This document shows positions 1 through 6,036 of a stretch of DNA of 44,575 nucleotides, piece after piece (within the stretch, counting starts at the first letter, position 1; each line of letters begins with the position of its first letter). The translations under genes were made by a program, and so were the position numbers. The stretch spans positions 1 through 44,575 of the IMG/VR virus record IMGVR_UViG_3300037189_007871; one strand, given 5' to 3'. The stretch is from a virus. A model generated the notes under the pieces. The model saw only the letters and a program-made list of their open reading frames with translations. It was not told the origin of the DNA and did not search any database.

Positions 1-87
1 ATGTCACTGGCAAGCCCGACATATCCCCACGATAAATGTAATCAAGACCGGCCCCGGTGAATGTATAAATGCGGATTGCATACACAA
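1..87. repeat. Terminal overlap, left copy
   Basis: Bases 1-87 are repeated exactly at 44489-44575. The repeat lies inside a coding sequence (the repressor) and carries no end-like structure, so the likely reading is an assembly overlap of a circular or circularly permuted molecule, giving a unit length of 44,488 bp. Confidence 0.95.
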
Positions 88-235
88 CGGGTAGTTGCCC
101 CCCGCCGCGCTCCCATACATTATATTGATCTGGGGTAGCCCCTATTATTCTAGCTAATGCTGCTTGGGACTTTATTCCCTTAGCCTCACGAATTAGCTTT
201 AGTCTTAAACCGACTTTTTTCCATTCTTCTGACAT
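1..235 (-). CDS. CI-like XRE repressor, N-terminal part (gene crosses the join)
   Basis: Read on the minus strand from the ATG at 235-233, the frame stays open to base 1 and continues in the same frame at 44488, ending at the TAG at 44444-44442, for 93 aa in total. The N-terminus is a classic XRE helix-turn-helix (residues about 8-62, with SQAALARIIGATPDQ followed by a VWERG recognition-helix end and LPVVYAIRIYTFTG), then GLDYIYRGDMSGLP, which is typical of small phage repressors. A GGGAG Shine-Dalgarno lies 6 nt before the ATG. Position between the rightward and leftward early promoters, each with the same palindrome, makes it the likely lysogeny repressor. It has no peptidase domain, so induction is probably not by RecA-stimulated self-cleavage (inference). 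No gene other than this one was seen in 1-424. Confidence 0.85.
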   Translation of the reverse strand, partial: MSEEWKKVGLRLKLIREAKGIKSQAALARIIGATPDQYNVWERGGGQLPVVYAIRIYTFTGAGLDYIYRGDMSGLPVT

Positions 236-387
236 GACGTCTCCCAAGCCAACCTGGCGGTGATGGCCCCAATAGGGATCTGTTAACCTTTATTCCCGTC
301 CATAGATTTTAGCAATAATTAAATAGTCCCGGGATATACCTATAACATTTCGGTTTTACATAAGCTGTATCCCTAGCACATTTCAGA

Positions 388-417
388 TTGACAATACCTA
401 AAAGATTTAGGTATTTC
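388..417 (+). promoter_or_regulatory. Rightward early promoter with 21-bp operator
   Basis: A perfect TTGACA -35 box (388-393) is directly followed by a perfect 9-3-9 palindrome, ATACCTAAA-AGA-TTTAGGTAT (394-414), and a weak -10 (TATTTC, 412-417). Transcription would start close to the ATG at 425, which has no Shine-Dalgarno, so the first gene may be read from a leaderless mRNA. A near copy of the operator lies in the leftward promoter at 44416-44436. A repressor dimer bound here would cover the promoter. Confidence 0.7.
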
Positions 418-424
418 TCAAATC

Positions 425-673
425 ATGAGCAAACAAATCAAATCAGTTGAAGGTGTGATTGCTGCTTTGGGCGGTCGTCGCGCCGTCGCCACCATGTTCG
501 ATTGCAATCCAAAGGCCATCGATCACTGGGTTTGGAATTCCGTCATCCCCTCTCATGCGTATCCAGGCGTTGTTCAAGCTCTTGAACTGCGCGGCGCAAG
601 CGTTGGGCTTGACCTTTTTAATTGGGGTCACGGCGCGAAAGTAGTGAACCCAAGAAGGCGTCTTGCTTCTTAG
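425..673 (+). CDS. Cro-like HTH protein, first gene of the rightward early operon
   Basis: This 82-aa basic protein has a Cro/YdaS-like helix-turn-helix: VIAALGGRRAVATMFDCNP is helix 2 and turn, and KAIDHWVWNSVIPS is the recognition helix, about residues 10-50. It sits opposite the repressor gene and directly downstream of the palindromic operator, the usual place for the lytic anti-repressor. There is no SD before the ATG. A terminator-like hairpin follows (718-747), so expression of the downstream operon may depend on readthrough. The assignment as Cro rests on position and fold; the bound site is inferred. Confidence 0.75.
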   Translation: MSKQIKSVEGVIAALGGRRAVATMFDCNPKAIDHWVWNSVIPSHAYPGVVQALELRGASVGLDLFNWGHGAKVVNPRRRLAS

Positions 674-717
674 AACCTCCCGCGCGGGTCTTTAGCATCT
701 TTCCCCCGCGCCAACTT

Positions 718-755
718 CCCCGGTCACGCTTGGTAACGTGATCGGGGCTTCTTTC
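718..755 (+). terminator. Terminator-like hairpin after the Cro-like gene
   Basis: An 11-bp stem CCCCGGTCACG / CGTGATCGGGG (718-728 with 737-747, one G-T pair) with an 8-nt loop is followed by CTTCTTTCC. It separates the Cro-like gene from the next gene of the same strand, like tR1 in lambdoid phages. Confidence 0.6.
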
Positions 756-771
756 CGCCAGAGGAACTGTC

Positions 772-1188
772 ATGCAAGTTATCGATTTTGTTCCATCAGA
801 AAAGTATTCGGTCAACAGAGATAAAAAGTTTGACCTTCAATTAAGCGATGCGCTGATTGATGAGAAAAGATTAGGCGACATATTTGCCGCCAAGAAAATC
901 GAGAAGATCGAATTAAAAACAGAAGAATGGCAATGGGAAAAAACGGGCAACATCTGCATTGAATTTAGATGGCGCGGCGCTCCCTCTGGTATTGCTATCA
1001 CTGAGGCTGATTACTGGGTGCATGAGCTTACCCGCAGCGACAATACGCTGTGCTATCTCATGTTTCCAATTGAGAGATTAAAAGAGCTTTGCCGCGTTGC
1101 TTATAAAGCAGGCGATGTGCGGTTTAATGTTGGAGATAATGGCTATTCAGATGTGATCCTTCTCAAATTGAAGGACATATTGAATTGA
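772..1188 (+). CDS. Conserved phage protein, possible PD-(D/E)XK nuclease fold
   Basis: This 138-aa protein starts at an ATG with AGAGGA 6 nt upstream. It has an early acidic stretch (DLQLSDALIDEKRLGD, residues about 21-36), then KIEKIELKTEEWQW (about 43-56) and a beta-strand/helix segment GNICIEFRWRG...GIAITEADYW. The order Asp, then E-x-K in a strand, then a helix, resembles small PD-(D/E)XK resolvases or nucleases. This is a fold guess from pattern only. The gene overlaps the RusA gene by 4 nt, so the two are translationally coupled and probably serve the same DNA-processing role. Confidence 0.7.
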   Translation: MQVIDFVPSEKYSVNRDKKFDLQLSDALIDEKRLGDIFAAKKIEKIELKTEEWQWEKTGNICIEFRWRGAPSGIAITEADYWVHELTRSDNTLCYLMFPIERLKELCRVAYKAGDVRFNVGDNGYSDVILLKLKDILN

Positions 1189-1595
1189 TCGACAAGGCTT
1201 TTATTGCTTTCAAGATACATGGCCCTGCGACTGCTTTCGCCCGCGCTGGTGCGATGGGCAAGCGAAGGTTCACGCCGCCAAAGCAAGCGGCGCATATGTA
1301 TGTGATCCAGCAAACAGCCATTGCAAAAATGAATATGGATGGCGCTTCAATAATTGAAGGCCCAGTCCAGGCAACTATCCGCGTTTCTTATCCCTATCCA
1401 TCTTCTTGGTCGAACAAAAAGAAAGCTGACACCAAGTGGAAGGTTTCGCGTCCAGACTGCGACAATCACGCAAAGATAATCCTCGATGCGCTGAATGGAA
1501 TTATCTGGGTTGATGACGCTCAGGTGGTCGAACTGAACGTCCAAAAACAATACGGCCTTAATGCAGAAACACTGGTAACAATACAGGAGCTATGA
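1185..1595 (+). CDS. rusA: RusA-family Holliday junction resolvase
   Basis: This 136-aa protein carries the RusA signature: SRPDCDNHAKIILDALNG followed by IIWVDDAQV (residues about 85-115), in which the Asp residues of PDCDN and DDAQV form the metal site and the Lys of HAK is conserved. It resolves Holliday junctions made during recombination or replication. The start is a TTG at 1185 overlapping the previous stop, with AAGGA about 10 nt upstream; no in-frame ATG lies near. Length fits the family (about 120-140 aa). Confidence 0.92.
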   Translation: MIDKAFIAFKIHGPATAFARAGAMGKRRFTPPKQAAHMYVIQQTAIAKMNMDGASIIEGPVQATIRVSYPYPSSWSNKKKADTKWKVSRPDCDNHAKIILDALNGIIWVDDAQVVELNVQKQYGLNAETLVTIQEL

Positions 1596-2137
1596 TGTCC
1601 GCCAGCATCTTAATACAACCAATGACAAAAGATGAAATGATTGCCGCCGCCAAAGCTAGATGGCAGCGCATGGGCATGGTGCGCGCTTCGCCAGTTGTGA
1701 GGATTAATCCTCCAATGCCTGTCGTCAAAGAGATCAGCAAAGCTATCCAGGTAAAGCCACCAAGGCCAATGCCAGCGAATAGAACGTCGCCTGAGATGTA
1801 TTATTACACTCTGCCAACGCGCCGCAGTTCAATGGCTGAGATCCTGCGTCTGGTCTGCGAAGAGTTTGGACTAACTGAGGCTGAGATCATGGCGCATCGT
1901 CGCCACAAGAAGCCATGCACAGCGCGGCAAATTGCAATGTATCTCGCTAAAAAGACGTGCCACCATAGCTATCCTCATATCGGCAAGTTTTTTGGTCGAG
2001 ATCATACGACCGTTCTTCACGCTATCAATATCACTGAGGTTAGGATTGAGCGCGATCATGCCTTTCAGCGCCATGTTTATGCTTTGAGATCCCGCCTGGC
2101 TCACGCCCCTTTAACGCATCTTTATTGGGGGGCTTGA
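1595..2137 (+). CDS. DnaA domain IV-like DNA-binding protein
   Basis: This 180-aa protein has a C-terminal half matching the DNA-binding domain IV of the replication initiator DnaA: ARQIAMYLAKKTCHHSYP, then IGKFFGRDHTTVLHAI, preceded by a helix with MAHRRHKKPCT. The AAA+ ATPase domain is absent; the first 60 residues are Pro/Arg/Met rich and look unstructured. It may bind DnaA boxes to recruit or block host DnaA, or regulate transcription. ATG 1595 is chosen over the overlapping ATG 1592 because the AGGAG at 1585-1589 then has a 5-nt spacer. The next gene encodes a GcrA-family protein. Confidence 0.88.
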   Translation: MSASILIQPMTKDEMIAAAKARWQRMGMVRASPVVRINPPMPVVKEISKAIQVKPPRPMPANRTSPEMYYYTLPTRRSSMAEILRLVCEEFGLTEAEIMAHRRHKKPCTARQIAMYLAKKTCHHSYPHIGKFFGRDHTTVLHAINITEVRIERDHAFQRHVYALRSRLAHAPLTHLYWGA

Positions 2138-2138
2138 G

Positions 2139-2528
2139 ATGGCTGCTTGGTCTGCTGAGGAAGATGCGAAGATAGCCGAGCTATTAAAGCGCGGCAATTC
2201 GTTCGGCGTTATCGCCAAGGTTTTAAACCGCACTCGCAATTCAATCATAGGTAGGTCGCACCGCCTGGGCTTGGCGAACTTTGTGCCTGAGCCAAAGCTG
2301 GCTGAGATCGAGGCTAAAGATCCCGGCGTTGTGGAGATCATTGTCCCACCGCCTGAGCCTATCTGCGAAGGCGTCAACATCATCGACATTAGGGATGGAC
2401 AGTGCCGCTTCTCGACGGGGCGCAATAGTAACGATGAGCTTGTGTTCTGCGCTGAGACTGTGAAAGAGGGCAGCGTTTATTGCCCGGAGCATCATGGCAA
2501 GGCTTTCTATGCGAGGGCTAAGCAATGA
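2139..2528 (+). CDS. GcrA-family cell-cycle regulator homologue
   Basis: This 129-aa protein begins with the GcrA helix-turn-helix (AAWSAEEDAKIAELLKRG, then IAKVLNRTRNSIIGRSHRLG, residues about 2-45). After a linker it ends with the Cys/His part: GQCRFSTGR (about 88), ELVFCAETV and SVYCPEHHGKAFYA. GcrA is an alphaproteobacterial sigma70 cofactor that acts at GANTC-methylated promoters to drive cell-cycle genes. Phage copies could redirect host transcription. It lies 1 nt after the DnaA-like gene and overlaps the next gene by 4 nt. Its presence is good evidence for an alphaproteobacterial host. Confidence 0.9.
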   Translation: MAAWSAEEDAKIAELLKRGNSFGVIAKVLNRTRNSIIGRSHRLGLANFVPEPKLAEIEAKDPGVVEIIVPPPEPICEGVNIIDIRDGQCRFSTGRNSNDELVFCAETVKEGSVYCPEHHGKAFYARAKQ

Positions 2529-2695
2529 AGCACACAGACAGCCAGCAACTACAGGCTATCCGCTTTTGTCGGCGGTTCCTTATCAACGCTATCAAGCCCA
2601 CCAAGAAAGAGCGTGAGTTCATTGAGGACGTGCTTGCCACGATAGAGGCGCGGATTGAGAAAGCGCAGGAAGCGAGGCTTTCCAATGGCCGCTGA
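2525..2695 (+). CDS. Small helical protein, unknown
   Basis: This 56-aa reading frame starts in an ATGA overlap with the GcrA-like gene and ends in overlap with the next gene. It is charged and predicted helical (QAIRFCRRFLINAIKPTKKE, then a Glu/Arg-rich helix ending in EARLSNGR). No motif is recognised. The tight overlap on both sides and absence of any other reading for 2529-2684 support it as a real gene of the early operon. Confidence 0.65.
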   Translation: MKHTDSQQLQAIRFCRRFLINAIKPTKKEREFIEDVLATIEARIEKAQEARLSNGR

Positions 2696-2897
2696 CATAT
2701 TCGCCTTTGTGCCGCACCATTTCAAAAACTATTACGAGAAGCTGGGCTGGGAATATCACGGCAAGGACGATGGCTTCTGCGCTTGCTACGTTTGGCGTGG
2801 CGGCGGCGCTCCTATCCTTCCGACTATAGAGGATTGGCAAAGCGCCCATGCCTTCGAGTGCGATCCTCAAGATTATTGGGGGGAAGCTGATGTCTAA
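2685..2897 (+). CDS. Small conserved-looking protein, unknown
   Basis: This 70-aa acidic protein is rich in aromatic residues (HHFKNYYEKLGWEYHG, WRGGGAPILPTIEDW). The ATG at 2685 overlaps the end of the preceding gene by 11 nt, and the last 8 nt overlap the HNH gene. No domain is recognised. It is probably translated by coupling within the operon. Confidence 0.65.
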   Translation: MAADIFAFVPHHFKNYYEKLGWEYHGKDDGFCACYVWRGGGAPILPTIEDWQSAHAFECDPQDYWGEADV

Positions 2898-3459
2898 TTC
2901 TTCTCAATCAAAAAATAAACGTCAGTCTATATCAAAAAAATTACGTTTTGATGTTTTCAAACGTGATGGCTTTGAATGTCAATATTGTGGCGCGCATCCT
3001 CCGGCTGCAATTCTACATTGTGACCATATTAATCCTGTTGCTAATGGCGGTAAAAACGACATAGACAACCTTATAACATCTTGTGATGCCTGTAATTTAG
3101 GAAAGGGTGCCAGGCTTTTATCTGTTGTTCCGCAAAGCCTATCCTCTAAAGCTGCTGATATTGCAGAGCGAGAGGAACAGATTGCTGGTTATCAGTCTGT
3201 AATGGCAAAAAAACGCGAGAGGATAGATGGCGAGGCTTATGAGATTTTAAAAGTCTTTTGTGAACAGTATTCCATTGATGGAATACCAAAACAAAACTTC
3301 ACAGCAATAAAGAATTTTATCCAAAAACTTGGGTATGATGAAGTTATTGAGGCTTCTGAAATTGCAATTGGCAAGTTGCCATATTCTTACAGCCCGTCAT
3401 TTAAATACTTCTGCGGAATATGTTGGAGCAAACTTCGTGAATTGACGGAGGGCTGCTAA
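2890..3459 (+). CDS. HNH endonuclease
   Basis: This 189-aa protein has an HNH/McrA-like nuclease near its N-terminus: FKRDGFECQYCG (first zinc pair, about 23-34), LHCDHINPVANGG (catalytic His), then NLITSCDACNLGKG (Asn and second zinc pair, about 65-78). The remaining 100 residues are helical and may bind DNA. Base composition is visibly richer in A/T than in the flanking genes, and the gene splits the early operon, which suggests a mobile or free-standing homing-type nuclease. A role in packaging is less likely since the terminases are elsewhere. The start ATG 2890 overlaps the previous stop. Confidence 0.88.
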   Translation: MSNSSQSKNKRQSISKKLRFDVFKRDGFECQYCGAHPPAAILHCDHINPVANGGKNDIDNLITSCDACNLGKGARLLSVVPQSLSSKAADIAEREEQIAGYQSVMAKKRERIDGEAYEILKVFCEQYSIDGIPKQNFTAIKNFIQKLGYDEVIEASEIAIGKLPYSYSPSFKYFCGICWSKLRELTEGC

Positions 3460-4208
3460 TGGCGCGCGTCTGGATGCCCATGTATTGGGGCGATTATCAG
3501 AAAAAGACCAGTCATCTTAGCACAATTGAGCATGGCTCTTACATGCTTTTGATTGGACACTATTGGATCAACGGTTCTCTTCCTGAGAGCGATGATCGCC
3601 TGGCCCGCATATGTCGCCTTACCCTAAAAGAGTGGCTTGAAATCAAAGATGTCATCTCTGAATTCTTTTATGACGGGTGGAAGCACAAGCGAATTGAGGA
3701 AGAGATAGAAATATCTGTCCAAAATTCCAATACTGCCAGAGAAAAGGCTAGAAAGAGATGGGGTAATAACGATGCCGCAGCAATGCCGCAGCAATGCCGC
3801 AGCAATGCTGTAGCATCTCCCCAGCATATGCCCAGCATATGCCCTTCACCTTCACCTTCACCTTCACCTAGTGTTGGTGGTGTTGTTGCAACGCCAACGC
3901 CGCGCAAGTCTGCGCGTCGTCTCTCCCCAGATTGGACTTTACCTGACGACTATCGGAAGGCCGCTTTGGAAAAAGGGCTATCCGAAACTGAGATCAGCAA
4001 TCAAGCGGAGCGCATGTTGAACTGGTCGCTATCCTCCAAGAATGGAGCGAAGCTGGATTGGTATCGGACTTGGTTGAACTGGATAGCTGATGCACCGCGT
4101 CTAGGATCGACAGGGAAGCCCGCACAGCGCGATTTAAGGAACGTGCCGGACAATCTGCTATCCAATGAACAATACTGGGCTAAGCGCCGCCAATTGAGGG
4201 AGGCGTGA
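3459..4208 (+). CDS. DUF1376 family replication protein (YdaU-like)
   Basis: This 249-aa protein has an N-terminal winged-helix DUF1376 domain (WMPMYWGDYQKKTSHLSTIE, then GSYMLLIGHYW and LPESDDRLARICRL, residues 5-80). Related phage proteins sit in replication modules and are thought to act in primosome or initiation complexes. A low-complexity linker (about 105-150) is made of short DNA tandem repeats (3770-3866) encoding AMPQQCRS and (PS)n. The C-terminal part (LSPDWTLPDDYRKAALEKG, then WYRTWLNWI) is typical of phage replisome-loader proteins. The start overlaps the HNH stop by 1 nt. Confidence 0.85.
   Translation: MARVWMPMYWGDYQKKTSHLSTIEHGSYMLLIGHYWINGSLPESDDRLARICRLTLKEWLEIKDVISEFFYDGWKHKRIEEEIEISVQNSNTAREKARKRWGNNDAAAMPQQCRSNAVASPQHMPSICPSPSPSPSPSVGGVVATPTPRKSARRLSPDWTLPDDYRKAALEKGLSETEISNQAERMLNWSLSSKNGAKLDWYRTWLNWIADAPRLGSTGKPAQRDLRNVPDNLLSNEQYWAKRRQLREA
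3770..3866 (+). repeat. Three adjacent short tandem repeats in the DUF1376 linker
   Basis: CAATGCCGCAG is repeated with an 11-nt period (3781-3802 plus partial copies), CCAGCATATGC twice with an 11-nt period (3821-3842), and CCTTCA four times (3843-3866). The 11-nt units are not multiples of three. The arrays are slippage-prone and code for the linker between two domains. Confidence 0.9.
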
Positions 4209-4684
4209 TGTCTGAACCTGGTATCCGTTCGATGGCGGATCTTGCCGCCGCGTTGAACCGCGTTCGAATTAGACAAGGTATGACGCTGCTAGAGTTAGAT
4301 CATCTGGCAGCGTTGCAAAATGGTTACAGCGCAAAGATCGTTTGTGGGTTAAAGTCTCTTGGCCCGCTATCCTTATCGGGCATGTTGATGGCTTTAAACT
4401 GCGAATTGCGGGTTGTGCTTGCACCTGGCAAGCAAAATGATAATGCCAGCAATCAAGTAACTTATGAAGTTTTCCACAGAGAAGAACGGAAAAAGATAAG
4501 TAGTGCTGGCGGAAAGGCCAGGGCTTTGTCGCTAACTGCTTCGCGGCGTCGTGAGATTGCTAAATTAGGGGCTTTGGCAAGGGCTGCTAAGTATGAAAAA
4601 GCCCGGTGCTTAGGAAATAAGCTGGATAAAATCAAAAAGGTTGTCTTGAATAGCGGTAATGGCGGGCAGGGTGAATTGTTTTGA
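4208..4684 (+). CDS. XRE-like DNA-binding protein, last gene of early operon
   Basis: This 158-aa protein has an N-terminal XRE-like helix-turn-helix (MADLAAALNRVRIRQGMTLL, then LDHLAALQNGYSAKIVCGL, residues about 9-50) and a very basic C-terminal half with KISSAGGKARALS and AKLGALARAAKYEKA. It ends in QGELF. Such proteins are common at the end of alphaproteobacterial phage early operons and are of unknown function. ATG 4208 is preferred to GTG 4205 because GGGAGG then lies 5 nt upstream. Confidence 0.75.
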   Translation: MSEPGIRSMADLAAALNRVRIRQGMTLLELDHLAALQNGYSAKIVCGLKSLGPLSLSGMLMALNCELRVVLAPGKQNDNASNQVTYEVFHREERKKISSAGGKARALSLTASRRREIAKLGALARAAKYEKARCLGNKLDKIKKVVLNSGNGGQGELF

Positions 4685-4770
4685 TTGCCGCTTAACCCTA
4701 TCCTGTAGTTGGTTGGCGGGAGCGATCCACGTCGATGCCTATGGCGGCTCAGTCCTTCTAGCTGCCGGGG

Positions 4771-4805
4771 CGGGGGGACTTCTGGCGGAGATCCCCCCCG
4801 ATCTT
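4771..4805. terminator. Hairpin between convergent operons
   Basis: CGGGGGGA (4771-4778) pairs with TCCCCCCCG (4792-4800, one C bulged) and is followed by ATCTTTCTTA. It lies between the stop of the rightward early operon (4684) and the stop of the leftward accessory operon (4808), so it probably serves rightward transcripts and possibly both. Confidence 0.65.
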
Positions 4806-4807
4806 TC

Positions 4808-5089
4808 TTAGCGATTATAAAAATATTGGATCGTGCCGCCTGCGTCACTACTCCACCAAGACGACCCGTCATTATTGAAGCCATTGCAAACCCCGGCTGA
4901 ACAAGCTGCCCATCCGCCTGTGTTGCGCGGCGCTTCTTGAACAACCACTGGATCACGCGAGATTGCCGCCTGCGCGTTGGCTTCCGCTGCGTTCCAATCC
5001 ATTGTCGGCTGATAGGGCGGGATAATATCTTCCGCTTGAACTGCCGAACTGCTTAACCCTATCATTAGAGCGATTGATAACTTTTTCAT
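4808..5089 (-). CDS. Small secreted protein, candidate lysogenic conversion factor
   Basis: This 93-aa protein has a clear Sec signal peptide: MKKLSIALMIGLSSSAVQA with an A-x-A cleavage site before EDIIPPYQP. The mature part is about 74 aa with two Cys six residues apart (ACSAGVCNG) that could form a disulphide, many Asn/Ser/Trp, and an aromatic end (QYFYNR). No family is recognised. It lies 3 nt downstream of an XRE regulator in an operon probably expressed in the lysogen. That position suggests an envelope function such as superinfection exclusion or host fitness (inference). Confidence 0.75.
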   Translation of the reverse strand: MKKLSIALMIGLSSSAVQAEDIIPPYQPTMDWNAAEANAQAAISRDPVVVQEAPRNTGGWAACSAGVCNGFNNDGSSWWSSDAGGTIQYFYNR

Positions 5090-5092
5090 GCG

Positions 5093-5314
5093 TTATCGTC
5101 CTTTCTTTGGTTCTCGATATAAATCCAAATAATCGCAGCCGAGCGCGTGTGCGACGGCTGCTTGATTGTCCCTGGTTGGCAGTCTTGCGCCGCTTTCCCA
5201 ATTGCTAATTTGACCTTGGCTAATGCCAACAGCCTCGGCTAGTTCAAGTTGTGCAATGCCCATACGCTCACGCCATGCGCGGATATAGAGACGGGGTGGG
5301 GGCGGGTGTTTCAC
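5093..5314 (-). CDS. Small XRE-family regulator
   Basis: This 73-aa protein is almost entirely one XRE/Cro-C1 helix-turn-helix: YIRAWRERMGIAQLELAEAV, GISQGQISNWESGARLPTRD and AAVAHALGCDYLDLY (residues 10-66). It overlaps the upstream capsid-mimic HTH gene by 4 nt and is followed after 3 nt by the secreted protein. It is probably a second regulator of the accessory operon or of immunity. Its target site is unknown. Confidence 0.85.
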   Translation of the reverse strand: MKHPPPPRLYIRAWRERMGIAQLELAEAVGISQGQISNWESGARLPTRDNQAAVAHALGCDYLDLYREPKKGR

Positions 5315-5775
5315 AGCATTTCCTTAATAAAGTCCTTTAGCTTTCTGTTCTGCGCCTCAAGCTCTGCAATTCTTTCTAGGTCAGGTTGCCTAGCCATGTT
5401 TTCTACAAGGATACGCGCCGGGCTGTCTTTATCCAATGCCTGCGCGTATTCCATAAGACCATTTCTTGTTTTCTGTTCTTTGTCTTTGAGTTGATATATA
5501 GGCGCATTAAAAGCTGCGTGTCTGTTTAGTCTTTGACCGCCTCTCAGCATAGCCTCTTGATTGCCGCTGTGGAGCCATCTTGCCTCGCCTCCTATGGCGT
5601 CGGTTATTTGAACACAAGCCTCTAGTGATGCGCCGCGCTCGCCGCGCATATATGCTCCGCATGTGACGCGATTTAACCCTGTTACCCTTGCAAGCTCCGC
5701 GGGAGATGTTATGCCCTCCTGGTTTGCAAGGTGATTTAATCTCTTTGCGAATTCTTCAAACGGATATTTCTTCAT
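5311..5775 (-). CDS. XRE HTH protein carrying a capsid-protein-like segment
   Basis: This 154-aa protein has four parts. Residues about 5-70 form an XRE helix-turn-helix (AELARVTGLNRVTCGAYMRG). Residues 71-106 are a linker. Residues 107-133 (LMEYAQALDKDSPARI, then LVENMARQPDL) match major capsid residues 14-40 (LLEYAKTMDQDSPTRI, then FVENMAAESDL) at 17 of 27 positions. Residues 134-154 look like a short coiled coil (RIAELEAQNRKLKDFIKEML). Codons for shared residues mostly differ at third positions, so the likeness is kept at protein level. AGAAGGA lies about 10 nt before the ATG. It could be an immunity regulator, a capsid-sensing switch or a capsid-assembly inhibitor; none is shown. Confidence 0.85.
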   Translation of the reverse strand: MKKYPFEEFAKRLNHLANQEGITSPAELARVTGLNRVTCGAYMRGERGASLEACVQITDAIGGEARWLHSGNQEAMLRGGQRLNRHAAFNAPIYQLKDKEQKTRNGLMEYAQALDKDSPARILVENMARQPDLERIAELEAQNRKLKDFIKEML

Positions 5776-5814
5776 GTGTTTTTGTCCTTCTGTTGTCTTG
5801 CCTGGCGCAAGCTG

Positions 5815-5835
5815 GGAGGGCGTCCAGCGCCCTCC
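5815..5835 (-). other. Intergenic hairpin, accessory operon module 1
   Basis: GGAGGGCG / CGCCCTCC form an 8-bp stem with a 5-nt loop. It is followed on the minus strand by a leader with GCGCCAGGC and CAACAGAAGGA ahead of the gene at 5775. The same arrangement recurs before the genes starting at 6630 and 7625. Confidence 0.7.
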
Positions 5836-5844
5836 GTGTTTGCG

Positions 5845-6036
5845 TCAATATCCGTGGGCGCGTTTAACGTCCTGGATTGCTTTTAATGCGCTGTCATATA
5901 TTGCCGGGTCTTTTTCATATTCTTCAATATAAACCCGCGCTAACGTAGTCTCAGGCAATCTTTTTACGTCTGTCCATCCCCAGGCGTCGAGATATTGCTT
6001 AATCTCCCGGCGCAAGTTGTGATCCTGCTTTGTCAT
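5845..6036 (-). CDS. Small protein, unknown
   Basis: This 63-aa charged helical protein starts MTKQDHNLRREIKQYLDAWG and ends with AIQDVKRAHGY. No known family is recognised. It follows its upstream neighbour by only 3 nt, in the same operon, and is followed by the hairpin at 5815-5835. Coding is supported by the tight packing and codon use like its neighbours. Confidence 0.7.
   Translation of the reverse strand: MTKQDHNLRREIKQYLDAWGWTDVKRLPETTLARVYIEEYEKDPAIYDSALKAIQDVKRAHGY

Noticed and set aside
1-87. Direct terminal repeat as a biological phage end
   Set aside because: The repeat is short, lies inside the repressor coding sequence and looks like an assembler overlap of a circular contig. 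True terminal repeats usually lie in noncoding sequence next to packaging genes.
4462-4956. 164-codon open frame on the minus strand over the convergent terminator
   Set aside because: It overlaps the XRE gene of the early operon, crosses the terminator hairpin and overlaps the secreted-protein gene in another frame, with no ribosome site or recognisable domain.
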